Assembly: GCA_036496285.1 (NCBI GenBank)
Contig: DASXLI010000025.1
Location: 15,336 to 79,335, forward strand
Length of the DNA stretch: 64,000 nt
Direction: 5' to 3'
Source of the DNA: DP-19 sp036496285
GTDB lineage: Bacteria; Desulfobacterota; Binatia; UTPRO1
A program made the translations under genes and the position numbers. Positions within the stretch are counted from its first letter, which is position 1, and each line of letters begins with the position of its first letter. Under the pieces are notes generated by a model. The model was not told the DNA's origin. It saw only the letters and a list, made by a program, of their open reading frames with translations, and made no database searches. Positions 32,406-40,510 of this stretch are shown here, in pieces.

Positions 32406-32846
32406 GTTAGATGGGAGCTATGTCGACTGAACAAGCGTCCGCTCTGCTCGGCGAGTTGCACAACATCAGACTAGCCGTGACCTGGGCAGCAGGTTTGCTG
32501 GTACTGTCGACCATCTTCGCTGCGGTCCGTACGTTCTTTGTCGTCCGACGGACGATCGACCGTCAACTCGATGACCTGTTCAGACAGGACGCCCAAACGC
32601 TCCTCGAGAAGAACGACCTCGAGAAGCTGATCGCGCAGTGCCGCGACCATCTCACGGTCCGTCCCAACCACGCATACGCACGCTGGTATCTCGCGCGGGC
32701 CCTCCTCCTTCGGGAGGAATGGCGCCTCGCGTCCGAAGAACTCGCCGTCTTGCGAGAGAAGTACCCCGACTGGGCCAACAGCATTGCACCGTTAGCGAAT
32801 GAGGCTCGAAGGAAGATCGAAGGTGCCGACCGATCCCCCGTCTAAC
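32406..32846 (+). other. Integron-cassette-like core sites around a single ORF
   Basis: GTTAGAT (32406-32412) fits the attC right core GTTRRRY and lies at the start of the 144-residue gene. GTCTAAC (32840-32846) fits the left core RYYYAAC and contains the gene's stop codon, as is common in gene cassettes. I could not find the matching second half of an attC site in the following 270 bases, so this may be a decayed cassette or chance. Confidence 0.3.
32411..32845 (+). CDS. Membrane-anchored protein with a TPR-like pair, unknown function
   Basis: This 144-residue protein has one N-terminal membrane helix ('LAVTWAAGLLVLSTIFAAV'), a charged linker and a helical pair 'DLEKLIAQCRDHLTVRPNHAYARWYLARALLL' in sections that reads like a TPR unit. 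The cytoplasmic part probably binds a partner. ATG codons at 32411 and 32420 are possible; GGGAG precedes the second. It stands between integron-like core sites. The family is not recognised. Confidence 0.6.
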   Translation: MGAMSTEQASALLGELHNIRLAVTWAAGLLVLSTIFAAVRTFFVVRRTIDRQLDDLFRQDAQTLLEKNDLEKLIAQCRDHLTVRPNHAYARWYLARALLLREEWRLASEELAVLREKYPDWANSIAPLANEARRKIEGADRSPV

Positions 32847-33123
32847 CTGCAGTTGGAGCGGGCGCACAGGCCCCCGTCAGCTATCGCGCCGGTCGGTCCG
32901 TTCCAGCCCCTCAACAGCCCTGTCGTGAGACGCGAGGGACGATCGATGTGCGTTCTTCGCGCCTCGGGTGCATCGTTCAACGTGGATGAGTTCTTGAAGT
33001 CTTCCACGTTCAGGCCTTGCGCCATTCACAGTCGCGGTGGACCCTGTCTTCTGGAATCCCGGCCACACGGTACGTCGAATCCATCGTCGGACGTGCACGA
33101 GCGTCAGGTTAAAAGGGGGACCG
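32847..33123. other. Non-coding stretch of the island
   Basis: These 277 bases carry no open frame with coding character. They follow an attC-like left core and may hold a decayed recombination site or the start of a lost cassette. GGTTAAAAGGGGGA near 33110 supplies the ribosome site of the next gene. Confidence 0.4.
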
Positions 33124-33564
33124 ATGCAGTTGCTTACCGGCCGCTGTCTTTGCGAGGGCGTCGCCTACCAGATCGAAGGTGAACTGGGCCCCATCCTTCA
33201 TTGCCACTGCTCCAAGTGTCGTCGGTGGCACGGTGCGGCGTTCCGAACCCGCGCAACGATCAAAGCTTCACAGTTCCAATGGACTCGGGGTGAGGATCTG
33301 GTCGGTGGCTACCACTCTTCGGAGTTCGTGGTGAAGCACTTCTGCTCCGTATGCGGCTCGAACCTGATCAGCACCTACGACAACGATCCAAGCAAGATTG
33401 GCATTCCCTTGGGAGGCCTGGATCAAGCGCCGAGCAACAAGCCCGAGGGGCACTTCTTTGTCGGCTCAAAGGCGCCGTGGTTCGAGATCACGGACGGCCT
33501 GCCGCAGTACGAGACATGGCCGGGCTCGCATGCCAAAGTCCGTGAAACGAGCGACGAGATCTAA
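33124..33564 (+). CDS. GFA-family zinc protein (glutathione-dependent formaldehyde-activating-like)
   Basis: This 146-residue protein has the GFA/CENP-V zinc-binding pattern: 'GRCLCEGV', 'HCHCSKCRRWHG' and 'HFCSVCGSNL'. AGGGGGA precedes the ATG. Family members bind zinc and often glutathione; few have proven activities. It is followed 13 bp later by a SnoaL-like gene. Such small solo genes are common cargo of mobile cassettes. Confidence 0.88.
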   Translation: MQLLTGRCLCEGVAYQIEGELGPILHCHCSKCRRWHGAAFRTRATIKASQFQWTRGEDLVGGYHSSEFVVKHFCSVCGSNLISTYDNDPSKIGIPLGGLDQAPSNKPEGHFFVGSKAPWFEITDGLPQYETWPGSHAKVRETSDEI

Positions 33565-33577
33565 GAGGGACCCGACA

Positions 33578-33961
33578 ATGGAAGAACAGAGCATCCGGGT
33601 GGCGCTTGATCGACATTGGGCTGCATCCGCTGCGGGTGATCAAGTTGCCGAGCACGACATCTACCACGATGACGCCGTGTGCGAGTACCCACAGTCAGGC
33701 GAGGTCATCCACGGTCGGCGCAACCTGCAAGCGCTTCGTAGCCATCACCCTGGTAAACCGTCGGGGTTTGCGATCCGGCGGATCGTGGGAGAGGGAACTC
33801 TCTGGACTACCGAGTATGTGATCACCTACGAGGGCAAGCGCGTCTACACCGTCAGCATCATGGAGTTCCGGGATGGAAAGGTGTCCCACGAGACTCAATA
33901 CTTCGCCGACCCCTTCGATGCTCCGGCCTGGCGGGCTCAGTGGGTCGAGCGGAAGGCGTAA
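33578..33961 (+). CDS. SnoaL-like (NTF2-fold) protein
   Basis: This 127-residue protein has the cone-shaped fold pattern of nuclear-transport-factor-2-like proteins: 'RHWAASAAGDQVAEHDIYHDDAV' in two parts, 'GRRNLQALRSHHPG', and 'IMEFRDGKVSHETQYFADPFDAP'. Members are isomerases, hydrolases or binding proteins for small ligands. It follows the GFA gene and is probably co-transcribed. The ligand is unknown. Confidence 0.82.
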   Translation: MEEQSIRVALDRHWAASAAGDQVAEHDIYHDDAVCEYPQSGEVIHGRRNLQALRSHHPGKPSGFAIRRIVGEGTLWTTEYVITYEGKRVYTVSIMEFRDGKVSHETQYFADPFDAPAWRAQWVERKA

Positions 33962-34022
33962 TCTACCACATCCGACAGACGGCATGCAGCCGAGCCGCAA
34001 CATGAGCGCGGACGTGTCACCA

Positions 34023-34886
34023 ATGAAGCTGGCGACCTTCGTGGTATTCCTCCTGACCATCGTCATTCTCTCGGTAGTCGCCAGCGCCTCTTCGGCCAAG
34101 AATCCAATCGCAACCGGGTGGTGGAAAAGGGATTGTCAGGATCCCTTCGGCCTGCGGATCGCCCAAGCGGGACCGGCAACATATTCGATATCGTTCTGCG
34201 GCCCGGGCGGTTGCTCTGAGCTGGGCGCGTACCGCCCGAACTCTCCAATATACGGCGACGACCGCTACCGCGTGATCGACGCGGACACCATCGACGTCGC
34301 CGGGCGCGACGGCTGGTCGAGGTATCGACGATGCGACACGGCAGCAGTGAGCGGCACCGCGAAGATAGCCACCACGTCGAAACGCGAGGACTCGCTCGCG
34401 CACGTTGTCATCGGATCCAACGTTGCGGAGCTGTTCGACACCTACCGAGGACTGTACGCGCACGGTCTAACGCTCGGCGAAGTGCTCTACGAAGCGTGCA
34501 ACCAAAAGACGCTGACGGTCTACTCGTTCGTCGAAGAGCCGTGGTCGCGGGGGCGTGTCACTCGCATCTGGGTTCACAAAGCGGAAGCGCCTTCAGTCTG
34601 CAGAGATGAAGAAGGGTCGCTCCCGGAGGCCTCGGTGCCGCCTAGCACCTCGAGGGGGCTGAGCATCGGGGACTCGGCCGAGCGTGTACGCGATCTGTAC
34701 GGCGCTCCGTCGGAATCCAAGGCGCGCGATCAGAAGGTCACGCTGCTCTACCGATTCGAGAACGCCGATGCCAAGGACGTTCAGATCATGAATCGCATGT
34801 TGTCAGTTACGCTCCAGGGCGACACCGTAACCAGCATGACATTGTCGGGCGACATCCCTGGCGCGCAAAAGCCCTCAGACCGGTGA
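34023..34886 (+). CDS. Exported protein of unknown function
   Basis: This protein of about 287 residues has an N-terminal signal sequence or anchor ('LATFVVFLLTIVILSVVASA') and no family I recognise. 'FCGPGGCSELGAYRPNSP' and the C-terminal 'GLSIGDSAERVRDLYGAPSES' are visible; the latter resembles the SmpA/BamE-type 'G-S-x-x-V-x-x-x-Y-G-x-P' turn. Starts at 34002 or 33984 are also in frame; none has a ribosome site. Codon use is unlike the flanking housekeeping genes. Confidence 0.6.
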   Translation: MKLATFVVFLLTIVILSVVASASSAKNPIATGWWKRDCQDPFGLRIAQAGPATYSISFCGPGGCSELGAYRPNSPIYGDDRYRVIDADTIDVAGRDGWSRYRRCDTAAVSGTAKIATTSKREDSLAHVVIGSNVAELFDTYRGLYAHGLTLGEVLYEACNQKTLTVYSFVEEPWSRGRVTRIWVHKAEAPSVCRDEEGSLPEASVPPSTSRGLSIGDSAERVRDLYGAPSESKARDQKVTLLYRFENADAKDVQIMNRMLSVTLQGDTVTSMTLSGDIPGAQKPSDR

Positions 34887-34899
34887 ACGCTTCACCACA

Positions 34900-35037
34900 T
34901 CAGGTGCCGATGATGTCGTTGAATCCCTCGACGAGGCGATCGATCTCCTCTGGAGCGACCCTGCCGATCTTCCTGCCGAGCCGCCGCGTCGAGAGCGTGC
35001 GAACCTGACTGATCTTCACCCTTTGGCGGCTCCCATG
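34900..35037 (-). pseudogene. MazF/PemK toxin, C-terminal remnant
   Basis: The last 45 codons of this minus-strand frame read 'RVKISQVRTLSTRRLGRKIG' and then 'APEEIDRLVEGFNDIIG', which matches the C-terminal helix region of MazF-type mRNA interferases. The rest of the toxin (N-terminal barrel with the Arg/Thr active site) is absent; upstream sequence in frame has no MazF character. It is therefore a fragment of a lost toxin-antitoxin unit. Confidence 0.6.
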
Positions 35038-35049
35038 GAGACTCCTTAA

Positions 35050-35068
35050 GTATGATGTTTCATCATAC
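35050..35068. promoter_or_regulatory. Perfect palindrome next to the MazF remnant
   Basis: GTATGATG, TTT, CATCATAC: an eight-base perfect inverted repeat in AT-rich sequence, 12 bases beyond the remnant. It may be the left-over operator of the lost toxin-antitoxin operon. Confidence 0.4.
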
Positions 35069-35239
35069 CACGGGTCGGCGACTGGACAAGCGGTTCCATA
35101 CACCCGCGCGCAGCCAATCGGAGCGAGTGCGTGAGTCTTACGAGCCTTCTTCTCCGTCCAGCAGCCGTCGTGGTATCGAGCGGTGGCCGCGGCGCCTGCG
35201 CCGCAGAGTGTGAACGCATCCAATTCGGAAGGGACGACA

Positions 35240-35554
35240 ATGAAATACGTGATCAGCTGGTTCGAGCGCCCGCAGGGTTCGCCCATGGAATACGAGAATG
35301 CCCAGAAGCGCATCCTCGAGGTCTTCGGCCAATGGAAGGCACCCGCCAATTTCAAGATCGACTTCTTCGTGATCCGGGTAGGCGAGTGGGGCGGTCACAT
35401 GCTGATGGAGTGCGACGATCTCGTGACTATCCACAAATTCTGCTCGATGCTCCCGGCGTTCGAGTTCGAAGTGCACCCCGTCATCCCGGTCGAAGAAGCC
35501 GTCCGTGGCGAGCTCGAGGTCATCGCCTGGCGAGAGGGCCTGAAAGGTAAGTGA
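35240..35554 (+). CDS. DUF3303-like protein
   Basis: This 104-residue protein has 'MKYVISWFERPQGSPMEYENAQKRILEVFGQW' in two parts and 'GEWGGHMLMECDDLVTIHKFCS', the pattern I know from DUF3303/YCII-like small alpha-beta proteins. No enzyme activity is known. The start at 35240 matches the family N-terminus. It is a single small gene in the island, like the GFA and SnoaL genes. Confidence 0.75.
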   Translation: MKYVISWFERPQGSPMEYENAQKRILEVFGQWKAPANFKIDFFVIRVGEWGGHMLMECDDLVTIHKFCSMLPAFEFEVHPVIPVEEAVRGELEVIAWREGLKGK

Positions 35555-35630
35555 TCGCCGCAACAGAGATCGCGCACGGGTCGCGGCTGATCCGCCATTC
35601 CTTGCCGGGACTCCGCAGGGAAGTCGACGC

Positions 35631-35949
35631 ATGCTCAGCGTGTTCGAATTCATCGCAACCTTGAGCACAACGCTCTTCTGCGGGGCGGCCGTCTACATCA
35701 ACGTCGCCGAGCACCCGGCGCGGATGGGCTGTGACACCAGGATCGCGGCAACCGTATGGGCCCCGAGCTACAAGCGGGCGACGCTCATGCAAGCGCCCAT
35801 GGCCATTCACCGACCGCTCGAGCCAGGCCGCGATCTGGCGTCGAGCGAGACGCGAGCGCTGCTGCAGAAGTGGGGGCACACTTCACGCCGTGCGTAGCGT
35901 GCTCAGCTTGCTGGCGTCGATCGTGTACGCGGCTCGAAGATCAGCTTGA
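35631..35949 (+). pseudogene. DUF1772 membrane protein, broken by deletion and frameshift
   Basis: The first 55 codons ('MLSVFEFIATLSTTLFCGAA', 'NVAEHPARMGCDTRIAATVW', 'YKRATLMQAPMAI') match the DUF1772/anthrone-oxygenase-like N-terminus. The family's middle membrane segment is missing, and the text jumps to the C-terminal motif 'RDLASSETRALLQKWG'. A one-base insertion near 35873 then shifts the frame: the frame +1 continues 'TLHAVRSVLSLLASIVY', the expected last helix. Its end overlaps the convergent GST gene. Confidence 0.7.
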
Positions 35950-37015
35950 AGCGCCGCTTCCCCAGGCGGTGGCGGGGGCGGAATGCGAGCAGCGCCTCGA
36001 GCCCGGTGCCCGCGAGCGCGCGATCGACCGCCGCGCGCTCCTCGCCATCGAGGGCCGCGTAGGCGTCCCACGGGCGCTGCACCATCCAGAGCGTGTAGGG
36101 GCTCGTCATCCGCGGGAAGCGCGCCCCGCGGAGCTGCGTCTCGTGCGAGCCGACGCCGCGCGGCGGCTCGGTCGTTCCGGCGGGGCGTGTGTCGGCCCAG
36201 TCGTCGAAGGCGCGCAGGTTGTCGAGCAGGAGCGGCACAGCGTCGCGGCCGATCAGCTCGAGCAGCGGGCGGAGGGTGGGCGGCAGCGCGTCGCCGGCGA
36301 CGAACGATCCGGCGCGCGGCACGGGATGGTTCATGCGCTCGATCCACGCGCAGACCGCGGGCGCCGTCTCGCGCAGGAGCCGGCCGGGCACGACGTCGAG
36401 ATAGAGGTGCGCGTACAGCGGTCCGAGGAGCGCCAGGTCGCCGAGCGACATGCGGCTCCCGAGCAGGTAGTCGTGCGCCGCAAAGTGGCGCGACAGCGCG
36501 TCCAATAGATCGCGCGTGTGCGCCTCGATTCCAGGGGCGCTCGCGGGGCCGACGCCGAGGAACGGCAGCGCGCCCTTCATCCGGTCGGCGAAGCGGCCCG
36601 CGGCCTCCGGATCGCCGTTGGCGGCCGCGAAGTCGATACGCGCCTTTGCCTCGCTCTCCGGGAAGCCCCAGCGATAGTGCATCGCCGGCAGGGGGCCGAA
36701 CTCGTCGGCATAGACCTCGATCAGATACGCGACGATGCGCTGCACCGGCGTCGGCGGGTACACCGGCGGGTCCGGAAAGCGCCGCTCCAGCTCGTCGAGG
36801 ATCTCGCTCGTGTCCTGCAACGCGACGTCGTCGGGCGTCACGACGACCGGGATGAAGGCGAGGCCGGTGCGCGCCAGGATGACCTCGCGGAACGCCTGCG
36901 GCGTGGGCAGGATCTCCTCGTACGGAATGCCCTTGTAGCGGAACATCGGGCGCACCTTGCCCGAGAAGTAGGAGATCTCGGCGGCGTAGAAGCGGTACGG
37001 GGCCACGGCACTCAT
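35903..37015 (-). CDS. Glutathione S-transferase family protein, long form
   Basis: This 370-residue protein has an N-terminal thioredoxin-like GST domain ('ISYFSGKVRPMFRYKGIPYEE', 'FIPVVVTPDDVALQDTSEILD') and a helical C-terminal domain, followed by an extra C-terminal region of about 130 residues. It probably conjugates or isomerises an electrophile with glutathione. It ends inside the remains of a DUF1772 gene on the other strand. It lies four bases from the rodA stop, in the same direction. Confidence 0.8.
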   Translation of the reverse strand: MSAVAPYRFYAAEISYFSGKVRPMFRYKGIPYEEILPTPQAFREVILARTGLAFIPVVVTPDDVALQDTSEILDELERRFPDPPVYPPTPVQRIVAYLIEVYADEFGPLPAMHYRWGFPESEAKARIDFAAANGDPEAAGRFADRMKGALPFLGVGPASAPGIEAHTRDLLDALSRHFAAHDYLLGSRMSLGDLALLGPLYAHLYLDVVPGRLLRETAPAVCAWIERMNHPVPRAGSFVAGDALPPTLRPLLELIGRDAVPLLLDNLRAFDDWADTRPAGTTEPPRGVGSHETQLRGARFPRMTSPYTLWMVQRPWDAYAALDGEERAAVDRALAGTGLEALLAFRPRHRLGKRRFKLIFEPRTRSTPAS

Positions 37016-37019
37016 GCGG

Positions 37020-38132
37020 TCAGAACGAGAAGCGGCGCATGTTGACGTTGATGACGAGGCCGAGCGCCACCATCATCGACGTCAGCGACGAGCCGCCGTA
37101 GCTGACGAACGGCAGCGGAATGCCGACCACGGGCAGGATGCCCGAGGTCATGCCGACGTTGATGAGCGCCTGCCAGAAGACGATCGCGACGATGCCGAAC
37201 GCCAGCAGCGAGCCGAAGCGGTCCTTGGCACGGTACGACACCTGGAAGCCGCGCAGCACGAGCGCCGCGTAGAGCGCGATCAGCACGAGCGCGCCGACGT
37301 AGCCCCACTCCTCCGCGAACACCGAGAAGATGAAGTCGGTGTGCTGCTCGGGCAGGAAGTTCAGCTTGTTCTGCGTGCCGTGCAGGTAGCCCTTCCCCCA
37401 GAACATCCCGGAGCCGATCGCGATCTTCGACTGGATGACGTGGTAGCCGGCGCCGAGCGGGTCCATCTCGGGCGAGAGGAACGTCATCACGCGCTGCTGC
37501 TGGTAGGGCTTCAGGTGGTGCCAGAGGAGCGGCACCGCCGCGCCGCCGATCACCGCGAGCAGCACGAACGAGCGCACCCGCAGGCCGGCGAAGAAGAGGA
37601 TGCTGAAGAAGACGATGGTCACGACGCCGACGGTGCCGAGGTCGGGCTGCGCCAGGATCAGCACGGCAGGCACGGCGAGCAGGAAGAACGCCGGCACGAC
37701 GTCGCGCAGGCGGAGATCGCCGGTGGCACGGGCGCGGTGGAAGTAGCGCGCGAGCGCGATCACCAGTCCGACCTTGATCAGCTCCGACGGCTGCACCGAG
37801 ACGAAGCCGAGGTTGATCCAGCGCCGCGCGCCGCCGCCGACGCTGCCCACGACGGGCACCATGACGAGCAGCACGAGCGCAAAGGCATAGATCACGTAGG
37901 CATAGCGCTCGAGCCGGCGGTAGTCGAAGAACACGGCGCCCACCATGCCGACCAGGCCGAGCGCGGCGTACGCGGCCTGCCGGATCACGAGCGGGTTTGC
38001 CGTGAAGCCGGTGTGCGTGGTCGCGACCGTAGCGCTGTAGATCGTGACCAGCCCGACTCCCGCGACCGCAAGGGTCAGGAGGACGAGCAGCCAGTCAAAA
38101 TGATAGGCGAGCCGTCTGTCGAATTGTCGCAT
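37020..38132 (-). CDS. rodA: Peptidoglycan glycosyltransferase RodA
   Basis: This 370-residue SEDS-family protein has about ten membrane helices, with 'SVQPSELIKVGLVIALARYF' around the catalytic region, 'PDLGTVGV' and the C-terminal 'PFVSYGGSSL' SEDS signature. It polymerises lipid II in the elongasome with PBP2. The start at 38132 overlaps the mrdA gene by 38 bp. It is the last gene of mreBCD-mrdA-rodA. Confidence 0.95.
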   Translation of the reverse strand: MRQFDRRLAYHFDWLLVLLTLAVAGVGLVTIYSATVATTHTGFTANPLVIRQAAYAALGLVGMVGAVFFDYRRLERYAYVIYAFALVLLVMVPVVGSVGGGARRWINLGFVSVQPSELIKVGLVIALARYFHRARATGDLRLRDVVPAFFLLAVPAVLILAQPDLGTVGVVTIVFFSILFFAGLRVRSFVLLAVIGGAAVPLLWHHLKPYQQQRVMTFLSPEMDPLGAGYHVIQSKIAIGSGMFWGKGYLHGTQNKLNFLPEQHTDFIFSVFAEEWGYVGALVLIALYAALVLRGFQVSYRAKDRFGSLLAFGIVAIVFWQALINVGMTSGILPVVGIPLPFVSYGGSSLTSMMVALGLVINVNMRRFSF

Positions 38133-39960
38133 CGTCGTCGTCCGCGACGCCGAAGTAGTGGGCGATGACCTGTTGCGCGATCGGCGCGGCGGCCGTGCCA
38201 CCGTGCTCGCCCGCGTGCTCCGCCAGGACCGCGACCGCGATCTCCGGCGCGTTGACCGGCGCGAACGCGATGAACCAGGCGTGGTCCTTGCGCTCGCGCG
38301 CCATGTGTCCCTGCTTGGTGCGCTCGGCGCCGAGCTTCCCGACCTGTGAGGTGCCGGTCTTGCCGCCGACCTCGATGCCGCGCACGCGTGCCTTCGAGCC
38401 GGTGCCACGGTTGGAGTTCACGACGTCGGAGAGCGCCTGGCGGATCTGGAGAAGCGTGGTCTTCTTGAAGCCGAGCGTGTTGCTCACGACGGGCTTCTCC
38501 TCGACGATGGTCTGCCCGTCGGTCGTCTCGACGCGCTTCACGAACTGCGGCCGGTACACGGTGCCGTCGTTGGCAATCGCGGCCATGACGTTCGCCATCT
38601 GCAGCGGCGTCGTCGTGACGTAGCCCTGTCCGATCGCGACCGACAGGGTCTCGCCCGCGTACCACGGCTCGCCGAAGCGCTGCTGCTTCCAGGCGCTGCT
38701 CGGGATGATGCCGCCGCTCTCGTGCTCGAGCGTGATGCCGGTCGGTGCGCCGAGGCCGAAGCGGTGCGCATAGTCGGCGATGGCGTCGATGCCGAGACGC
38801 TGGCCGACCTGGTAGAAGAAGACGTCGCACGAGCGCACCAGCGCCTCGTGGACGTTCATGTTGCCGTGGCCGCTCGGACGCCAGCAGCGGAACGTGCGGT
38901 TGCCGAAGAAGATGCCGCCGCCGCAGAAGATCTGCGTGAACGGGTTGACGACGCCTTCCTCCAGCGCCGCCGCCGCCATCACCACCTTGAAGGTCGAGCC
39001 CGGCGGATACGTTCCCTGCACCGCCTTGCTGTTGAGCGGGTGCTTGCGGTCCTGGAGGAGCGCTCGCCACTCCGACTTCTTGATGCCACGCGCGAAGACG
39101 TTCGGGTCGAAGGCGGGGCGACTGACCATCGCGAGGACATCACCGGTGCGCGGATCGAGCGCGACCAGCGCGCCCTCGTGATCCCCCATGGCCTTCTCGG
39201 CGGCCATCTGGAGATCGCGGTCCATGGTCATGACGAGCGTGTGGCCGGGCGTCTCCTCGACCTCCGACAACACGCGCAGCTTGCGGCCGACGGCGTCGAC
39301 CTCGACCTGCTGGCCGCCGTCGACGCCGCGCAGGTAGTCCTCCCAGTAACGCTCGGCGCCGGCCTTTCCGATGAGATCGCCCAGGCGGTAGCCCTGGCGA
39401 TCGGCCATTTCCTTCTGGCTGACCTCGCCGACGTAGCCGAGGAGATGCGCCGCCATGTCGTTGAAGGGATACGTGCGGCGCGGCCCGACCTGCACCGACA
39501 CGCCGGGCAGCTCGAGCTGATGGGTCTCGAGCGCGACGATGTTGTCCCATTCGATGTCGCGCTTCAGGATGACGTCCTCGAAGGGCGGACGGTGCGCCGC
39601 TGCCTGAAGCGCGCCGGCGAACTCGTGGGGATCGGTGTTGAGGAGGGTCGCCAGCTTGGTGATCGTACGCGGCACGTCGTGCGCATCCTCGGGGACGAGC
39701 GCGATGTCGAACGACGGCCGGTTGTCGACCAGGATCTGCCCCTTGCGGTCGAGGATGGTGCCGCGGGTCGCCTGGACGCGCTTCAGCCGGATGCGGTTGT
39801 TCTCGGAGAGCGAGCGGTACTGGTCGCCTTCGGTCACCTCGAGGTGCCAGAGCCGCACGAGCGCGAGGCCGAAGAGGACCAGCACGGCCGCCACGGCGAC
39901 CACCAGCCGGCGGCGGAACGTCGCCGGAACCTCGCGCCGGCTCGCCACGATCGACGTCAT
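38095..39960 (-). CDS. mrdA: Penicillin-binding protein 2
   Basis: This 621-residue class B PBP has one N-terminal membrane helix, a pedestal domain and a transpeptidase domain with 'GSTFK' (catalytic Ser), 'SCD' and 'KTGTSQ'. It cross-links peptidoglycan during rod elongation, in complex with RodA. It starts two bases after the mreD stop. Length and motifs are normal. Confidence 0.96.
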   Translation of the reverse strand: MTSIVASRREVPATFRRRLVVAVAAVLVLFGLALVRLWHLEVTEGDQYRSLSENNRIRLKRVQATRGTILDRKGQILVDNRPSFDIALVPEDAHDVPRTITKLATLLNTDPHEFAGALQAAAHRPPFEDVILKRDIEWDNIVALETHQLELPGVSVQVGPRRTYPFNDMAAHLLGYVGEVSQKEMADRQGYRLGDLIGKAGAERYWEDYLRGVDGGQQVEVDAVGRKLRVLSEVEETPGHTLVMTMDRDLQMAAEKAMGDHEGALVALDPRTGDVLAMVSRPAFDPNVFARGIKKSEWRALLQDRKHPLNSKAVQGTYPPGSTFKVVMAAAALEEGVVNPFTQIFCGGGIFFGNRTFRCWRPSGHGNMNVHEALVRSCDVFFYQVGQRLGIDAIADYAHRFGLGAPTGITLEHESGGIIPSSAWKQQRFGEPWYAGETLSVAIGQGYVTTTPLQMANVMAAIANDGTVYRPQFVKRVETTDGQTIVEEKPVVSNTLGFKKTTLLQIRQALSDVVNSNRGTGSKARVRGIEVGGKTGTSQVGKLGAERTKQGHMARERKDHAWFIAFAPVNAPEIAVAVLAEHAGEHGGTAAAPIAQQVIAHYFGVADDDDATIRQTARLSF

Positions 39961-39961
39961 G

Positions 39962-40510
39962 TCATTCGACGGCGCCGAAGACGCGTTGCTCCCAGCGGAT
40001 GAAGCCGAACATGAGCGGGGTGAGCGCCGCGGCGAGGAGCGCCTCCGCGAGCAGCACCTGCACCGCGCCGAGCGAGACGCGCTCGATCGAGAGGTACGCC
40101 GCGAGCGCCGACAGGATGGCGATGCCCTTCACCAGGGTACCGAGGAAGACCATCGCGATGCTCGACACGGCATTGTCCATCCAGAGGCGGCGCGAGATCA
40201 GGTACACCAGGGTATAGACGGTCGTCATGGCGAAGGCATTCAGGCCGACCAGACTGCCCGAGAAGCTGTCGAGCAGATAGCCCAGCAGGAACGCACCAGT
40301 GGCGCCGGCGACGCTGTGCTCGTGCAGGCCGAGGAACACGCAGAGGATGAGCGCCAGGTCGGGGATGATGCGGTCGCCGGTGAGGGCGTGCAGGACGGTC
40401 GTCTGCAGGAGCAGCGCGAGGCTGCCGGTGAGGGCGTAGATGGCGGCGGCGCGCAGCTCGGCCGCGAGGCTCGGAGCGGCGGGAGCGTGCGTCGCCTGCG
40501 ACAGGCTCAC
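39962..40510 (-). CDS. mreD: Rod-shape-determining protein MreD
   Basis: This 182-residue protein has five or six membrane helices and the usual 'PDLALILCVFLGL' and 'GYLLDSFSGSLVGLNAF' features. The GTG start at 40510 overlaps the mreC stop (GTGA), with GGGGAG upstream, so the reading is translationally coupled. It is a membrane part of the elongasome. Confidence 0.9.
   Translation of the reverse strand: MSLSQATHAPAAPSLAAELRAAAIYALTGSLALLLQTTVLHALTGDRIIPDLALILCVFLGLHEHSVAGATGAFLLGYLLDSFSGSLVGLNAFAMTTVYTLVYLISRRLWMDNAVSSIAMVFLGTLVKGIAILSALAAYLSIERVSLGAVQVLLAEALLAAALTPLMFGFIRWEQRVFGAVE

Noticed and set aside
32847..33123. Full attC site after the 144-residue gene
   Set aside because: The left core is present, but no GTTRRRY right core with a complementary arm follows within 270 bases.
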